A stretch of DNA of 64,000 bases from Phenylobacterium haematophilum. GTDB lineage: Bacteria; Pseudomonadota; Alphaproteobacteria; Caulobacterales; Caulobacteraceae. Position 1 is the stretch's first letter, and each line of letters opens with the position of its first letter. The DNA lies in the NCBI RefSeq assembly GCF_014196295.1, contig NZ_JACIDK010000001.1:476785-540784 (forward strand). The letters run 5' to 3'. Shown piece by piece: positions 9,210-19,300 of the stretch. A program made the position numbers and the translations under genes. Under the pieces are notes generated by a model, which worked only from the letters and a program-made list of their open reading frames with translations, was not told the origin of the DNA and made no database searches.

Positions 9210-12200
9210 TCAGGCTGCCACGGTCTGTGGCGAGGGCGAGACGACGATGACCGTTCCCTTCGTCATCAGGACGATGAGCCCGCGCTCGGCGCTGGTCATG
9301 TCGAGATAGGCCCGTACCTGAGCCCGATAGTGTTCGAGCGCCTTGTCGTCAGGGTTCACGTCGCTTTTCCAGTCCACCACCACGACCGGCCGGCCGTCGA
9401 CGTCGACGGTCAGGGCGTCGGCGATCCCGGCCGTCACGGTCTCCACGCCGTCGGCCTCTTCTGCGGCATAGACAGGAAGCTCGGCCAGAAGATCGGGCCG
9501 TAGAGCTGCGATCTCGGGCAGCGCCAGGGTCCGGGCCACACAGGTCGCCAGCTCCTGCGCCGACAGTCCCGTTGCCGGATCGGCGACCGGGGATTGGCCG
9601 AGGGCGCGGATGAGGTGGCCAGCCCGTTCGACCAGGGCAGCTTCCGCTTCCGGGGTTTCGCCGGTCAGCACCTCTTCCATCAGTTTATGCAGGATAAGCC
9701 CGCGCTCGCGGCCGCCCTGCACGAGGGCGGCGGCTTCGAGCTCGGGCAGCTCGTCGTCGGCCGCCCCCGGCCAGAGCGCGACTTCCTCCTCTCGCAGCAC
9801 GGTCCCGGTGGCGTCCTCGTCGCGGCTGGGGGCGAGCCAGGTCAGCCGGGTCTGTGCGGCGGCGATGCTTTCGGCTTCGGCGGCGAAGCTCGCCCGCGTC
9901 TGGCTGTTGCCCGCGCCGGCGCTGCTCGGCGTGAGGTCGGCCGGCAGATGGGAGAGGTCGATGCCCGGCAGATCGGCGAGCGACAGATCGACGAGACCGA
10001 TCCATGCGGATTTGGCGGGGGTGGTGTCGAGTCGGGGCAATACCAGCAGTTCGCGCGCGCGGGTGGCCGCAACATACCAGAGCCGGACGCGCTCGCGGTC
10101 CAGCTCGTTCTTTTCGGCCTCGCGCGCGGCTTCGTAACCCTCGGGCTGCACGCCGAGGACCGGGCAATAGAAGGTTTCGGTCTGCCGATCGATGACCGCG
10201 CTCTCGGGCGCCATGACGCCGGTCATGGTGTTGACCGGAATGACGATCGGCCATTCGAGCCCCTTGGCCGCGTGCATGGTGAAGAGCGCGACCGCCTCCT
10301 CCTGCGCGTCCGGTCGGCCCTCGACGGCGCGCGCCTCGTCCGACCAGGCAGCCGTCATGGCTTCTGCGAAGGCACGCAGGCCGCGCACGGCATAGCCGGT
10401 CGACAGGCTGAGATAGAGATCAACATTGGCGAGCGCTCGCTCGGCTTGGCCGCGATGGCGCTCAAAGAGAAGCGGGCGGACGCGCATGACATCCACTGCC
10501 TGCGACAGCAGTTCGTGCGGCGTCGTGCTGTTGCCACGCCGGGAGAGCGATTGCAGCCGCTCGATGACCTCGCGGGCGAGCGGATGGGCGATCACGGCGG
10601 GGTCGATGCTGAGATCCAGACGCGGAATCCGATCCGGCTGTTCTTCCGAGCGCGGCAGGCTCCAGATGATGTCCAGCAACTCTTCTTCGGTCAGGCCGAC
10701 CAGAGGTCCGCGCAGCAACGCGCCGAGCGCCAGGGTGTCGCGGCGATCGGCCAGGGCGCGGGTCAACGCGATCAGGTCCTGGATTTCCTGGCGGCGGAAC
10801 AGACCCTTGCCGGCCTGGGTCGCCACGGGGATGCCGCGGCGCTCCAGGGCTTCCTCGTAGCGCCACAGTTCCGCGCCGGTGGGCGCCAGCAGGGCGATGT
10901 CGCCTGGCAGACAAGGCCGCTTGGCACCGCTGCGACGGTCAACGATCGGATGGCTTTCGATCAGCCGGGCGCACAGCTCGGCGATGGCGTCGGCTTCGGC
11001 GTCCCGCTGTTGCTCGGCGCTGGCCTTGCCGTTTTCATCGGCTACGGCGATGTCGAGGGCCGCCACGCAGACTCCGCCGCGATCGTCATGGAATGGGTCC
11101 AGTGCGGTGAAACCCGGCTGTCCATCGGCCGAGAGCACGGCCTCGAAGCGCTCGTTGACGAAAGTCAGGATCGAGGCGCAGGAGCGGAAATTGGTCGAGA
11201 TCGACAGCAGGCTGTCGGGGGCCTGGGCGCGAAAGGCGTCGCGCGCCTGGACATAGGCGCCGACGTCGGCGCCGCGAAAGCGATAGATCGCCTGCTTGGG
11301 ATCGCCGACCAGGAACAGCGCGCCAGGCCGGATGTGAAAGCCCGTCCAGTCATTGGCGTCGTCGACGGGCTCACCGCACAGACGCCAGAAGATCTCGGTC
11401 TGCAAGGGATCGGTGTCCTGGAACTCGTCGACGAGGACATGGGCGAAACGCTGCCCGAGTGCGCGACGAACAGCATCATGGTCGCGCAGCAGATCGCGGG
11501 CGGCGAAGATGAGGTCGTCGAAGTCCAGTTGGGCGCTGGCCCGTTTGTGATCACGGTAGCGCTGCAGGATCGGGCGAGCCTCCTCGATCAGCGCCGCCAG
11601 AGCGTGGCCGGCGGTGGCCTGCATGAGCGCCCCCCAGGCATTGCAGGAGGTGGTGTAATGCGCTTCGGCCGCGTCGTTCAGCCGATCGCCGTCGGCCTTG
11701 GAGAGGCCCGCTTGTTTGGCTGCTGTCGCCCATTTGCCCTTCTTGCGGTAGGAAGCGAACGCGCCAGCCTTGGTGCAAAGGTCAGGATGGGGCCGCGAAG
11801 TCAGGAGCCGGACGAGGCCGGCGGGCGTCGCGGAATCAGGCGCGTTCGCAAGGGCCGTCGCCATTTCGGCCAGACGCTTCACGATCGTCACCGTTTCCGG
11901 TTCAGCCGCCGCCGTGCCGTTCATGAAGTCCGCAAAATCGGCCGTCGCTTGCCGGAACGCTGTCATGTGGCCGTCAAGGGGAGAGATTGGCGGGGCTTGG
12001 AGCGTGCGGCGGCGGCGCAGATTCTCGGCGATCTTGTGGATGAGCGCCACGGTCTCGCCGGGGCTGTGCAGCACCATTTCGGCCAGGAGGCCGCCCTGGC
12101 CGCCGGACAGGCGCTCGCGCAGCCAGCCATCGACGATCTCGAGGAAGGTGAGGTCGGCCTGGTTGCGATCCATGACGCCCGCGCCGGGGTCAATGTCGGC

Positions 12201-12605
12201 CTCCGCCGGATAGGGCTTGATCAGGCGTTGGCAAAAGCCGTGGATGGTCGAGCAGGTGATTTCGTCAATCGCGGCGCTGGCGGCGGCGAGATTGGTCAAA
12301 TGAGTCTCCGACAGCCCATCGGGCAGCGCCACCCGCAGTTCGGTCGCGATCTTGCCGGCCGAGAGGTCGGCGACGAACTCGCGGACACGGGACAACAGCT
12401 CGCTCGCGGCAAGCTCGGTGAAGGTGACGGCGGCGATGGAACGCGGCGCGACGCCTTGCGCCAGCATGGCGGCGATGCGGCCGGCCATGACAGCGGTTTT
12501 GCCCGAACCGGCGCCGGCCTCGACCAGGATCGAGCGGTCGTGCAGGCTGATGGCATCGCGGCGGGCACCGTCATCCTTCAGCATCTTGGATACGTTGCTC
12601 ATCAT
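9210..12605 (-). CDS. AddA-like UvrD helicase-nuclease
   Basis: A complete SF1A (UvrD/Rep) helicase of about 1131 residues. Motifs are Walker A EAGAGSGKT, motif II VLVDEFQDTDPLQ, motif III VGDPKQAIYRFRGAD, motif IV STNFRS, motif V TMHAAKGLEWP and motif VI WYVAATRARELLVLP. The C-terminal PD-(D/E)XK nuclease is visible as DGRPVVVVDWKSD. This is the architecture of AddA/RecB, which degrades DNA from double-strand ends. ATG 12605 overlaps the AddB-like stop; a second ATG follows at once at 12602. Its place inside a defence operon, with no other recombination gene near, suggests an antiviral version rather than the housekeeping recombinase. Confidence 0.85.
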   Translation of the reverse strand: MMSNVSKMLKDDGARRDAISLHDRSILVEAGAGSGKTAVMAGRIAAMLAQGVAPRSIAAVTFTELAASELLSRVREFVADLSAGKIATELRVALPDGLSETHLTNLAAASAAIDEITCSTIHGFCQRLIKPYPAEADIDPGAGVMDRNQADLTFLEIVDGWLRERLSGGQGGLLAEMVLHSPGETVALIHKIAENLRRRRTLQAPPISPLDGHMTAFRQATADFADFMNGTAAAEPETVTIVKRLAEMATALANAPDSATPAGLVRLLTSRPHPDLCTKAGAFASYRKKGKWATAAKQAGLSKADGDRLNDAAEAHYTTSCNAWGALMQATAGHALAALIEEARPILQRYRDHKRASAQLDFDDLIFAARDLLRDHDAVRRALGQRFAHVLVDEFQDTDPLQTEIFWRLCGEPVDDANDWTGFHIRPGALFLVGDPKQAIYRFRGADVGAYVQARDAFRAQAPDSLLSISTNFRSCASILTFVNERFEAVLSADGQPGFTALDPFHDDRGGVCVAALDIAVADENGKASAEQQRDAEADAIAELCARLIESHPIVDRRSGAKRPCLPGDIALLAPTGAELWRYEEALERRGIPVATQAGKGLFRRQEIQDLIALTRALADRRDTLALGALLRGPLVGLTEEELLDIIWSLPRSEEQPDRIPRLDLSIDPAVIAHPLAREVIERLQSLSRRGNSTTPHELLSQAVDVMRVRPLLFERHRGQAERALANVDLYLSLSTGYAVRGLRAFAEAMTAAWSDEARAVEGRPDAQEEAVALFTMHAAKGLEWPIVIPVNTMTGVMAPESAVIDRQTETFYCPVLGVQPEGYEAAREAEKNELDRERVRLWYVAATRARELLVLPRLDTTPAKSAWIGLVDLSLADLPGIDLSHLPADLTPSSAGAGNSQTRASFAAEAESIAAAQTRLTWLAPSRDEDATGTVLREEEVALWPGAADDELPELEAAALVQGGRERGLILHKLMEEVLTGETPEAEAALVERAGHLIRALGQSPVADPATGLSAQELATCVARTLALPEIAALRPDLLAELPVYAAEEADGVETVTAGIADALTVDVDGRPVVVVDWKSDVNPDDKALEHYRAQVRAYLDMTSAERGLIVLMTKGTVIVVSPSPQTVAA

Positions 12606-15256
12606 TCCGCCTCCCAGACCTGAGCGACTTCGCCCAGCCGCTCCGTCGCGGCCGGCATCTTGCGTTTGCAATAGGTGGCGCCGGCATTGGCCGGCAGGGC
12701 GAAGGCGAGATCGTCGTAGTCGCCGCCCGTATCGGGACCAGGCAGGGCTGCGCCGCCGGCGAGACTGGTTCTCGCGGCGCGCAGATAGCCAGTGATCTCG
12801 GTGAGCACAGCCTCGGGATCGTCGAGCTGGAGGTCGACCGGCTCGCGCGGATAGAGCAGTGAGGCGCTGATGGCGACGTCGTCGCCGAGGAGCGCCTTCA
12901 CCGCGAACGCGTAGAGGCAGCGCTGAAGCTCGCGTCCGCCGTTCAGGCGGATGTCGCCGCGCGGCGGCCGGCCCGTCTTGTAATCACGGACGAGGGCGCG
13001 CTTGCCGTCGCCCGAGATGTCGAGTCGGTCGATATAGCCGGCGATGTTGAAGCCGGTGTCAGGAATCGTGACCGGCAGGCTCACATCCCAGGGTACGTCA
13101 GCGTTGGTCTTCGGCTCCGAGCCGCCGAAGGGCACCTCGCCATAAGCGCGCGCGCCGGGCAGTGCATCGTCGCCATAGATGAGGGCGCGGCCTGCCAGCA
13201 CGCGGGCATCATCGAGGGTGCGCCCCCAGATGACGGCCGGTGGAACCGGACGTTCGCTTTCCCAGTCGGTGGCGACGGCTTGGGCCGCCCGGCCCACAGC
13301 CGCCTCGATGGCTTCAGTGGCGGCGCTGGCCAGCCCGCCTGCGGCTTCGAGATCGCGCAGGGCTCGGTCGAGTACCATGTGGACAAGATCGCCGATTCCC
13401 AGCGCATCGAGCACGAGGGGTTCGGCGCTGCTCTGCGGCTCGCGCCACCCGAACCCGTAGACCCACACGAAACTGAGCGGGTTGCGTAGCAGGCGGCGCA
13501 GTGAGCTGGCCGACTGGGTGCGGCCAAGAATGGCGAGCATGAGCGGATGATCCGCGCGCACCAGCCCGTCATGGGCGGTAATTTCCGCCTGCCGCCAGTC
13601 GCGCCAGCAGCCGATCGCGCTAGTCGCCTGTGGATCGGCGGCGAACTCCTGGGGCCGCGCCATCAGCCGGTCGCTCTCACTGAAGGCGTGGGCCGGAGTC
13701 GCGTTGCGGCGCAGATAGGTTTCGTCGCCGTGCCCGGCGAGGAGGGGACTGCGTCCGAGGAGACGGCCATCGCTGTCGCGCCGGGCGCGCGAGAGAACGA
13801 CGGCATCGCCTGTGGTGGCGAGGATGGTCTCGAAGTCACGGCGGTCGGCGAGGTTCACCGGCAGGGGATCGAGAATCGGTGTCGGAATGATGTGATCCGG
13901 GATCAGCCGGTCCTCGGCGATGCCGCGCGGCCAACGCGAGGAGTTGAGCCCGAGGAGGCGCACGAAGCGACGGGGCGAGGCCGCGAGCGCGCTCGCCGGC
14001 ATCCAGGCGACACAGGCGCACGCCTCTAGGCCGTCATCCTGTTTCATGGTCTCCAGCGTCGCGTCGACCGAGGCGGCGGGGCCGGCGAGCAGCGCCTTGC
14101 GCCAGATCGCAAGCGCGCGGCCCTTGAGGAAGGTCTCGCCGATTTCGCTGGCAGCTTCGGGGCCTTTTGCCAGCATCTCGATCGCCGCGCGTAGCGCCGG
14201 AGTGTGATCGGCGGCTTCAGGCCAGTCTTCCGGCGCCAGCCGGGCAAACAGGCGGTTCCAGGCGGCCAGCGTCGAAAGGGGCGCATCGGTCGGCAAAACC
14301 CGCAGCCAGCCTTCAGGCAGAGCCTGGAATGCCCCACCGTCGCGGCAGAGTGTCGCCAGGCGCCGCAGACGCGATTGCGACAGGCCGCGCACGACGATGT
14401 CGGCCAGCGCAGCTGCCGCCTGTCCCTCGCGAGTGGTGACGGTGCGGACGCCGTGGACGAAGTGCAGGTCGATATTGGCGTCGGCGCGCAGGGCCAGGAA
14501 ATGATCGTCATAGTCGGCGGGCGAGGCGGTCGCGATAGCGATCTTTGAGGCCGAGACGCCCGAGGCGAGCAGGTGTCGCGCCCAGCGCATCGCCTCGATA
14601 GCCTCGTGATAGGCCGTCGCCGCGCTGACGGCGCCGACCTCCGGCGCTTGCCCCGGTGTGCGCACGATCGCGACGCCTGTGCCGTCGAGCCATGCGGGAA
14701 CACTCCTTGGGCCGGCGGCCCACCGCACGGGGATGTAGGCCGTGAGGGCCTGAAGTAGCGGCCGCCAGCACGGCGAAAGCTCGGTAAGGCCGGCGATCTC
14801 CATGGGGCCAAGGACGGCGGTGGCATGATTGATGCGGGCGGTCGCAGTCGCGACGATGTCGACAGGACGCATCATGCCAGCCGGAAGCCGCTCGATGACC
14901 GCCGCTTCCAGGCGCGCGATGGCGGCAAGGCGCGGATGGTCGGCCGCGCGCATGGCCAGATCGATACCCGCGCGCCAGGCTTTGTGCAGCGTGTCGACGG
15001 CTGCGTCGATCATGCCAGGAAGATCCTTGATGCTCTCCAGCTCGCCCATCGGCGTCGCCGGCAGGGCCGCCTGGATCGCCGTGCGCAAGCTTTCGTCGTC
15101 GATGGGACGGACGAAGCCGCCGGCCAGTCGCACGGCGGCTTGCTCGAAGGACATGATCTGAAGGCCTTGGCGCTTCTCCCGTCCAGCCGCCAGACGGGCC
15201 TCCCGCATGGCGAGGCGGCCATGAACGACCAGGGTGGATCGATGTGCGATGGTCAT
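12602..15256 (-). CDS. AddB-like PD-(D/E)XK nuclease subunit
   Basis: An 884-residue protein that is the natural partner of the AddA-like product. The N-terminal part is like an inactivated helicase, with no intact Walker A. The C-terminal part has a RecB-family nuclease motif: LVRDYKTGRPP followed by LQRCLYAFAVK, matching the DxK and Q-x-x-Y elements. True AddB carries a four-Cys iron-sulphur cluster around the nuclease; near the C-terminus I see only one Cys (ATYCKRK), so the cluster looks incomplete or absent. It is the first large gene of the leftward operon, with a GGAG Shine-Dalgarno sequence before ATG 15256. It is likely controlled by the shared region at 15257-15484. Confidence 0.8.
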   Translation of the reverse strand: MTIAHRSTLVVHGRLAMREARLAAGREKRQGLQIMSFEQAAVRLAGGFVRPIDDESLRTAIQAALPATPMGELESIKDLPGMIDAAVDTLHKAWRAGIDLAMRAADHPRLAAIARLEAAVIERLPAGMMRPVDIVATATARINHATAVLGPMEIAGLTELSPCWRPLLQALTAYIPVRWAAGPRSVPAWLDGTGVAIVRTPGQAPEVGAVSAATAYHEAIEAMRWARHLLASGVSASKIAIATASPADYDDHFLALRADANIDLHFVHGVRTVTTREGQAAAALADIVVRGLSQSRLRRLATLCRDGGAFQALPEGWLRVLPTDAPLSTLAAWNRLFARLAPEDWPEAADHTPALRAAIEMLAKGPEAASEIGETFLKGRALAIWRKALLAGPAASVDATLETMKQDDGLEACACVAWMPASALAASPRRFVRLLGLNSSRWPRGIAEDRLIPDHIIPTPILDPLPVNLADRRDFETILATTGDAVVLSRARRDSDGRLLGRSPLLAGHGDETYLRRNATPAHAFSESDRLMARPQEFAADPQATSAIGCWRDWRQAEITAHDGLVRADHPLMLAILGRTQSASSLRRLLRNPLSFVWVYGFGWREPQSSAEPLVLDALGIGDLVHMVLDRALRDLEAAGGLASAATEAIEAAVGRAAQAVATDWESERPVPPAVIWGRTLDDARVLAGRALIYGDDALPGARAYGEVPFGGSEPKTNADVPWDVSLPVTIPDTGFNIAGYIDRLDISGDGKRALVRDYKTGRPPRGDIRLNGGRELQRCLYAFAVKALLGDDVAISASLLYPREPVDLQLDDPEAVLTEITGYLRAARTSLAGGAALPGPDTGGDYDDLAFALPANAGATYCKRKMPAATERLGEVAQVWEAE

Positions 15257-15280
15257 GGACGCTCTCCTTCCGGGCGCTGC

Positions 15281-15394
15281 TTAGGCTTGCGGCGCCGCGC
15301 CAGCGGCGGTGACCGCCGTCCGCGTGCCGCTGATTTGAGGTTCCGGCCGGCGCGATTGCGCATCCTGCCCCTCCGAGTGCATCTGATTATCCAT
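15281..15394 (-). CDS. Possible 37-residue leader ORF upstream of the AddB-like gene
   Basis: A short in-frame ORF begins MDNQMHSEG at 15394 and stops 24 bases before the AddB-like start. A GAGG sequence about 9 bases upstream could serve as a ribosome site. The peptide is polar with an Ala-rich end and has no recognisable domain. It may be a leader peptide, an N-terminal relic or chance. Confidence 0.25.
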   Translation of the reverse strand: MDNQMHSEGQDAQSRRPEPQISGTRTAVTAAGAAPQA

Positions 15395-15423
15395 TGACGA
15401 AACCTCGCAGTGTGAATAATAAT
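15394..15423 (+). promoter_or_regulatory. Probable sigma-70 promoter for the WYL regulator gene
   Basis: TTGACG (15394-15399) and AATAAT (15418-15423) are separated by 18 bases; each hexamer matches the consensus at 5 of 6 positions. The region is strikingly AT-rich against its surroundings and lies 62 bases before the WYL start codon. Transcription would begin near 15430, right at the inverted repeat. Confidence 0.5.
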
Positions 15424-15430
15424 TACACGG

Positions 15431-15454
15431 ACTAGATCGGGTTGTCCATCTAGT
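15431..15454. promoter_or_regulatory. Inverted repeat, candidate operator of the WYL regulator
   Basis: Perfect 7-bp arms ACTAGAT (15431-15437) and ATCTAGT (15448-15454) are spaced by 10 bases, giving arm centres 17 bases apart. The repeat lies just downstream of the predicted promoter and between the two divergent defence operons. BrxR/CapW-type WYL repressors bind inverted repeats in such divergent regions, so this is the likely autoregulatory site. Confidence 0.5.
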
Positions 15455-15484
15455 TTTTATGCTCATCTACACGAGGCTGAGGCA

Positions 15485-16369
15485 ATGGCAGAGGCCGCGA
15501 CGGCATTGAAATGGGGGGTGGGGCGCCGGCTCGAGTTCATCGAGTTCCGGCTTTTTTGGGAGGGGTCGATCAACCGCGCCGACCTCGTGGAGGTATTTGG
15601 CGTGTCGGTTCCGCAGGCGTCGAAGGACCTGACGCTCTATCAGGAGCGGGCGCCCGGCAACATGGAGTACGACACCCGCGCCAAGCGCTATGTCGCCGCC
15701 GAGCACTTCGTCCTGCGCTTTCTCGAGCCGGACCCCTATGTCTATCTCGCGCAGCTTCGCTCGGTCGCCGAGGGCGCTCTTCCCGCCCATGATTCGTGGA
15801 TTGCGGCTCTGCCCAGCGCCGATGTGGCGCTGACCCCCAGGCGGGACATCGACATCAAGGTTCTGCGTAAAATCCTCGACGCCACCCGCGAGGGCGTTTC
15901 CGTCGACATCTTCTATCAGTCAATGAACAAGGTGCGGCCGGACCCTATCTGGCGGCGCATCACGCCTCATGCCTTCGGCTATGATGGCTTTCGCTGGCAC
16001 GCGCGGGCTTATTGCCACCTGGAGCATAAGTTCAAGGACTTCCTGCTGCCGCGCATCCTCGATGTCGGCGCGAAAGGCGAGCCGGGGGAATCGGGCGACC
16101 GGGACTGGCTCTGGAACAACTATTTCGATGTCGTCATCGGGCCGCACCCTGCGCTGACGGCGAGCCAGAAGAAGGTTGTCGCCAAGGATTATGGGCTCGA
16201 TCAGGGTAATGGCGTGCTCGCAGTCCGCTATGCGATGCTCTTTTATGTTTTGAAGCGTCTGGGTTTGCTGGGTGACGCCACGAAGCAGAGCGCCCATACG
16301 CAGCATATCGTAACAATAAACCGCAAAGAAACTGAAGCTGCGCTTGAGCGAGCGGAGCTTCAGCTATGA
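15485..16369 (+). CDS. WYL-domain transcriptional regulator (CapW/BrxR-like)
   Basis: A 294-residue protein. Residues about 10-70 form a winged-helix HTH (RADLVEVFGVSVPQASKDLTLY is the recognition region). The middle holds a WYL ligand-sensing domain (about 115-190), and the C-terminal part resembles the WCX dimerisation extension. This is the layout of BrxR and CapW, repressors of BREX, CBASS and other defence operons. It sits at the divergence point of the two large defence operons, with an inverted repeat 30 bases upstream, and is followed 22 bases later by the SNF2 helicase gene. I infer that it represses one or both operons until induced by a DNA-damage or infection ligand. Confidence 0.85.
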   Translation: MAEAATALKWGVGRRLEFIEFRLFWEGSINRADLVEVFGVSVPQASKDLTLYQERAPGNMEYDTRAKRYVAAEHFVLRFLEPDPYVYLAQLRSVAEGALPAHDSWIAALPSADVALTPRRDIDIKVLRKILDATREGVSVDIFYQSMNKVRPDPIWRRITPHAFGYDGFRWHARAYCHLEHKFKDFLLPRILDVGAKGEPGESGDRDWLWNNYFDVVIGPHPALTASQKKVVAKDYGLDQGNGVLAVRYAMLFYVLKRLGLLGDATKQSAHTQHIVTINRKETEAALERAELQL

Positions 16370-16391
16370 AAGACCTGGGGAGCGCCGGCTG

Positions 16392-19300
16392 ATGGCGGTA
16401 CGGCTTGAAGACATAAAGAATGGCGCATCGGTGCGGGGCGTGGCCTCGGCTCAGGCTGTGCATGTGATCTCGGTGGACTGGATCGGCGATCAGGCGATCA
16501 GCGTCGTTTACCGCGACCACAACGGCTCGGTGGCCGAGGCCGTTCTTTATCGGGATGACGAGCACCGGCTTGAGGTCGAGCAGAGCGGGCGGGCCTGGTC
16601 GTTCGACGCTGACGGCGCGTTGCTGCGGCTGGTGACGGAAGCCAACCGCATCAAGCTGGCGCACTATTTCGATCCGTATCTGGCGATCCACACGAGTCTG
16701 GTCGATCCGCTGCCGCACCAGATTTCGGCAGTCTATGGCGAAATGCTGCCGCGACAGCCGCTGCGCTTCCTGCTCGCCGACGATCCCGGCGCCGGCAAGA
16801 CGATTATGGCCGGGCTGCTGATGAAGGAACTGATCGCCCGTAGCGACCTGGAGCGCTGCCTCGTGGTCGCGCCCGGCAGCCTGGTTGAACAATGGCAGGA
16901 CGAACTCGGCCAGAAATTCAATCTCGAGTTCGACATCCTTTCCCGCGACATGATCGAGAATTCGCGGTCGGGCAATCCGTTCAGCGACCGGGACCGGCTG
17001 ATCGTCCGTCTCGATGTGCTGGCGCGCAACGAGGAGCTTCAGGAGAAGCTCATGAGCGCGCGCGAATGGGACCTCATCATCTGTGACGAAGCCCATCGCA
17101 TGTCGGCCACTTATTTTGGCGGAGAGGTGAAATACACCCGCCGCTATCAGGTCGGCCAGAAGCTCGGCCAGGTCTGCCGGCATCTGCTGTTGATGTCGGC
17201 CACACCGCACAATGGCAAGGAAGAGGATTTCCAGCTCTTCATGGCGCTGCTCGACGGCGATCGGTTCGAGGGTCGGTTCCGCGATGGTGTCCACTACGCC
17301 GACACCGAAGACATGATGCGGCGGCTGACCAAGGAGGAACTGCTCAAATTCGACGGTCGGCCGCTCTTCCCTGAGCGGCGGGCGCGCACGGTCAAATATC
17401 AGCTCTCGGAGGGGGAGGCCGCGCTCTACACCGCCGTCACTGAATATGTGCGCACGGAGATGAACCGCGTGCAGCGCTTCGCGGAGGGCGACGGTAAGAA
17501 GCGTAACAATGTCGGCTTCGCATTGCAGATCCTCCAGCGCCGGCTCGCTTCGTCACCGGCCGCAATTTACCAGTCCCTTAAGCGTCGCCGCGAGCGGCTG
17601 GAAAACGAACTGGGCGAAGCTCGCCTTGCCGCCAAGGGCCGCCGGGCAGGTACGAGCGAGCCGACGATCAATGCCGACATGCTCGGCAACATCGAGGAAT
17701 ATGGTCAGGAGGAGATCGACGAGCTTGAGGACCTGATCTCGACGGGCGCGACGACGGCCGAGACGGTCGAGCAACTTGCCCTGGAAGTCGAGACTCTGAA
17801 GGGCTTGGAGACTATGGCGCTCGGTGTTCTCCGTTCTGGCGTGGATACAAAGTGGAGTCAGCTCAACCGTATCCTCGATGACGATTTGATGGTTGACGCC
17901 GCTGGCAATCGCCGCAAGCTGATCATCTTCACCGAGCCCAAGGACACGCTGCACTACCTGCTCGACAAGGTCAGGGCGCGGCTCGGCAATCCCGAGGCGG
18001 TCGAGGTGATCCACGGCGGCGTGTCGCGCGAAGAGCGGCGTAAGGTCGTCGAGCGCTTCATGCAGGACAAGGACATGCTGGTCCTGATCGCCAACGACGC
18101 GGCCGGTGAAGGCGTGAACCTTCAGCGCGGCCACCTGATGGTCAATTACGACCTGCCGTGGAACCCGAACAAGATCGAGCAACGGTTCGGCCGCATCCAT
18201 CGCATCGGTCAGACAGAGGTGTGCCACCTGTGGAATCTCGTCGCGGCTGATACGCGCGAGGGCGAGGTCTACGCCCGGCTGCTCGAAAAGCTGGAAGCTG
18301 CGCGCGAGGCGCTGGGCGGCCGCGTCTATGACGTGCTCGGGGAATTGTTCGACGGCGTGGCGCTCAAGGATCTGCTGTTCGAGGCGATTCAGTATGGCGA
18401 GCGGGAAGAGGTCAAGGCCCGCCTGTTCCAGCAGGTCGATGGCGCCGTCGACCAGGCGAACCTGCTTGAGCTTCTGCGCCGCCGCGCCCTGACCAACGAC
18501 ACGATGCCGGAGGCCAAGGTCGAGGAACTGCGGCTCGAAATGGAGCGCGCCGACGCGTTGCGCCTGCAACCGCATCACATCCAGAGCTTCTTCGTCGAGG
18601 CGTTCCAGCATCTGGGGGGCCGGATCAAGCGCCGCGAGGAAGGGCGCTGGGAGATTGCCCATGTGCCGGTGCGTATCCGAGAGCGGGATCGTCAGATCGG
18701 TAATGGCGCACCGCTCCAGACGCAATATGAGCGGATCTGCTTCGAGAAGGACAAAATCAACCAGCAGCCGGTCGCAGCTTTCGTCTGCCCGGGCCATCCG
18801 CTGCTCGAAGCTGTAATCAGCCTGATCCGCGAGCAGTATGAGCAAATCATGCGGCAGGGCGCGATCCTGGTAGACGACACCGATGCTGGAGACGCGCTGT
18901 CGGCGATTTTCCTGCTGGAACACACCGTCCAGGACGGTCGCGTCACCAGCGCCGGCAAGCCGCATGTGATTTCGCAGCGGCTCCAGTTCGCCGCCATCGA
19001 CAAGGCCGGAAACACCGTCAACGCCGGCATCGCGCCGCATTTGAACCTGCGGCCTGCCAAGCCGGAAGAGATCGCCAGCGTGCGTGATCTTCTGGAGGAG
19101 AGCTGGCTGACTACCGATCTGGAAAAGGCCGCGATCCGGTTCGCGACGGTCGAGCTGGCGCAGGGCCATGTCGCCGAGGTTAAAGCGCGGCGCTTGCCCG
19201 AGATCGAAAAGGTCGAGCAGGAGGTTCGCGCCCGGCTCAAGAAGGAGATCAATTACTGGGACTCGCGCGCCTTCGAGCTGAAGGAAGAGGAGCGGGCCGG

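Noticed and set aside
9594-12623. A 1009-residue rightward ORF
   Set aside because: It is antisense to the AddA-like helicase, with Gly/Arg-rich low-complexity translation and no motif; long antisense frames are common in GC-rich DNA.
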